Source of the DNA: Deltaproteobacteria bacterium
Lineage (GTDB): Bacteria > Myxococcota_A > Polyangia > Haliangiales > Haliangiaceae
DNA: 6,496 nt
Assembly: GCA_013813945.1 (NCBI GenBank)
Contig: JACCQV010000169.1
Coordinates: forward strand, 1 to 6,496
Direction of reading: 5' to 3'
Translations under genes and position numbers: made by a program
The notes under the pieces: model-generated
The model's database searches: none
What the model saw: only the letters and a program-made list of their open reading frames with translations
What the model was told of the DNA's origin: nothing
Shown here: positions 6,244 to 6,496 of the stretch, piece after piece
Layout: each line of letters opens with the position of its first letter
Position numbering within the stretch: the first letter of the stretch is position 1

Positions 6244-6270
6244 ACGGTCGCTTAATTGATAAGCTGACCG
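6229..6270 (+). other. Two overlapping, mutually exclusive hairpins at the aldolase/MshEN junction
   Basis: Hairpin A pairs GACCGTC (6231-6237) with GACGGTC (6243-6249) around a 5-base loop and encloses the TAG stop. Hairpin B pairs CGGTCGCTTA (6245-6254) with TAAGC-T-GACCG (6260-6270): ten base pairs, one bulged T (6265), loop ATTGA. They share 6245-6249, so only one can form at a time. No T-run follows either, so a standard intrinsic terminator is unlikely. Hairpin B ends two bases before the ATG at 6272, where no ribosome binding site is seen; it could limit translation of the downstream gene. Confidence 0.5.
6232..6255 (+). repeat. 12-bp tandem duplication across the aldolase stop codon
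   Basis: Two adjacent, in-frame 12-bp units, ACCGTCGCTTAG (6232-6243) and ACGGTCGCTTAA (6244-6255), identical at 10 of 12 positions. Each encodes Thr-Val-Ala-stop. The second copy therefore gives a backup stop: readthrough of TAG would add only four residues before TAA. Confidence 0.8.
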
Positions 6271-6271
6271 C

Positions 6272-6496
6272 ATGGCGAGGCTGGGTGAGCTGTTGCTTGC
6301 CGCCGGACTGCTCACCCCCGAGCAGCTCGAGCGCGCCCTCCGCGCGCAGGTCATGTGGGGTGCCCGCCTCGGCACCAACCTCGTCGAGCTCGGGCTCATC
6401 GAGCTCGATCAGCTGACGGTCCACCTCGGGCGCCAGCACAACCTGCCGGCGGCGCTCGCTCGCCACTTCGAGAAATGTGATCGCGAGCTGCAGCTG
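6272..6496 (+). CDS. MshEN-domain protein, predicted cyclic-di-GMP binding (N-terminus only)
   Basis: The first 75 residues of a gene that continues beyond the right edge. They form an MshEN (GspE/PulE N-terminal, type II secretion/type IV pilus ATPase N-terminal) domain. The two 24-residue c-di-GMP motifs of this domain are complete: R3 to Q26, beginning RLGELLLAAG, and R32 to Q55, beginning RLGTNLVELG, separated by the canonical 5-residue spacer. The conserved Arg-Leu-Gly, the central Gly (G12, G41), the Leu ladder and the final Gln are all present, so ligand binding is probable. Whether a secretion or pilus ATPase, or one of the shorter MshEN-only regulators, follows cannot be told. Start is ATG at 6272, 28 bases after the aldolase stop, without a visible ribosome binding site; residue R3 begins the first motif, which supports this start or one very near it. 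Confidence 0.88.
   Translation, partial: MARLGELLLAAGLLTPEQLERALRAQVMWGARLGTNLVELGLIELDQLTVHLGRQHNLPAALARHFEKCDRELQL

Noticed and set aside
5434..6399. A 321-codon minus-strand open frame
   Set aside because: Antisense to the highly conserved aldolase and to the MshEN domain; composition is typical of a shadow frame.

Overview
The window is GC-rich chromosomal DNA with no rRNA, tRNA, CRISPR or mobile element that I can see. The gene content suggests a delta-proteobacterial, Myxococcota-like organism: several lipoproteins, a probable sigma-54 promoter, a CPBP intramembrane protease of a type common in myxobacteria, an MshEN-domain protein and an FbaB-type aldolase. This placement is inference from gene style, not from a marker gene.

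Layout. (1) Positions 1-1114, minus strand: the N-terminal 371 residues of a secreted, probably lipid-anchored beta-sandwich protein that runs off the left edge. Its 298-bp upstream region carries a good -24/-12 (sigma-54) promoter match and, about 97 bp upstream of the predicted start of transcription, a perfect 7-3-7 palindrome in the position expected of an activator-binding enhancer. (2) Positions 1413-5052, minus strand: four genes in a compact, probably single operon. In transcription order they are a two-domain lipoprotein, a CPBP (Rce1-like) intramembrane glutamic protease, a purple-acid-phosphatase-like metallophosphatase with a lipoprotein-type signal, and a HAD-IB phosphatase whose GTG start overlaps the stop of the metallophosphatase gene by 4 bases. 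A sigma-70-like promoter with 17-bp spacing lies just upstream of the first gene. (3) Positions 5182-6243, plus strand, divergent: a complete class I fructose-bisphosphate aldolase of the FbaB/DhnA type. (4) Positions 6272-6496, plus strand: the first 75 residues of a protein that opens with a textbook MshEN cyclic-di-GMP-binding domain and continues off the right edge.

How it may fit together. The four-gene operon looks like an envelope module: one surface lipoprotein of unknown role, one intramembrane protease, one exported phosphatase and one cytoplasmic phosphatase. No substrate can be read from the sequence. The aldolase is central metabolism (glycolysis/gluconeogenesis) and is probably unrelated to its neighbours, apart from the short junction with the MshEN gene, which holds two mutually exclusive hairpins and a 12-bp tandem repeat that duplicates the stop codon. 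The points most worth a second look are the sigma-54/palindrome layout at 1158-1252, the aldolase/MshEN junction, and the protease-phosphatase operon. I do not see clear evidence of a wholly new system.
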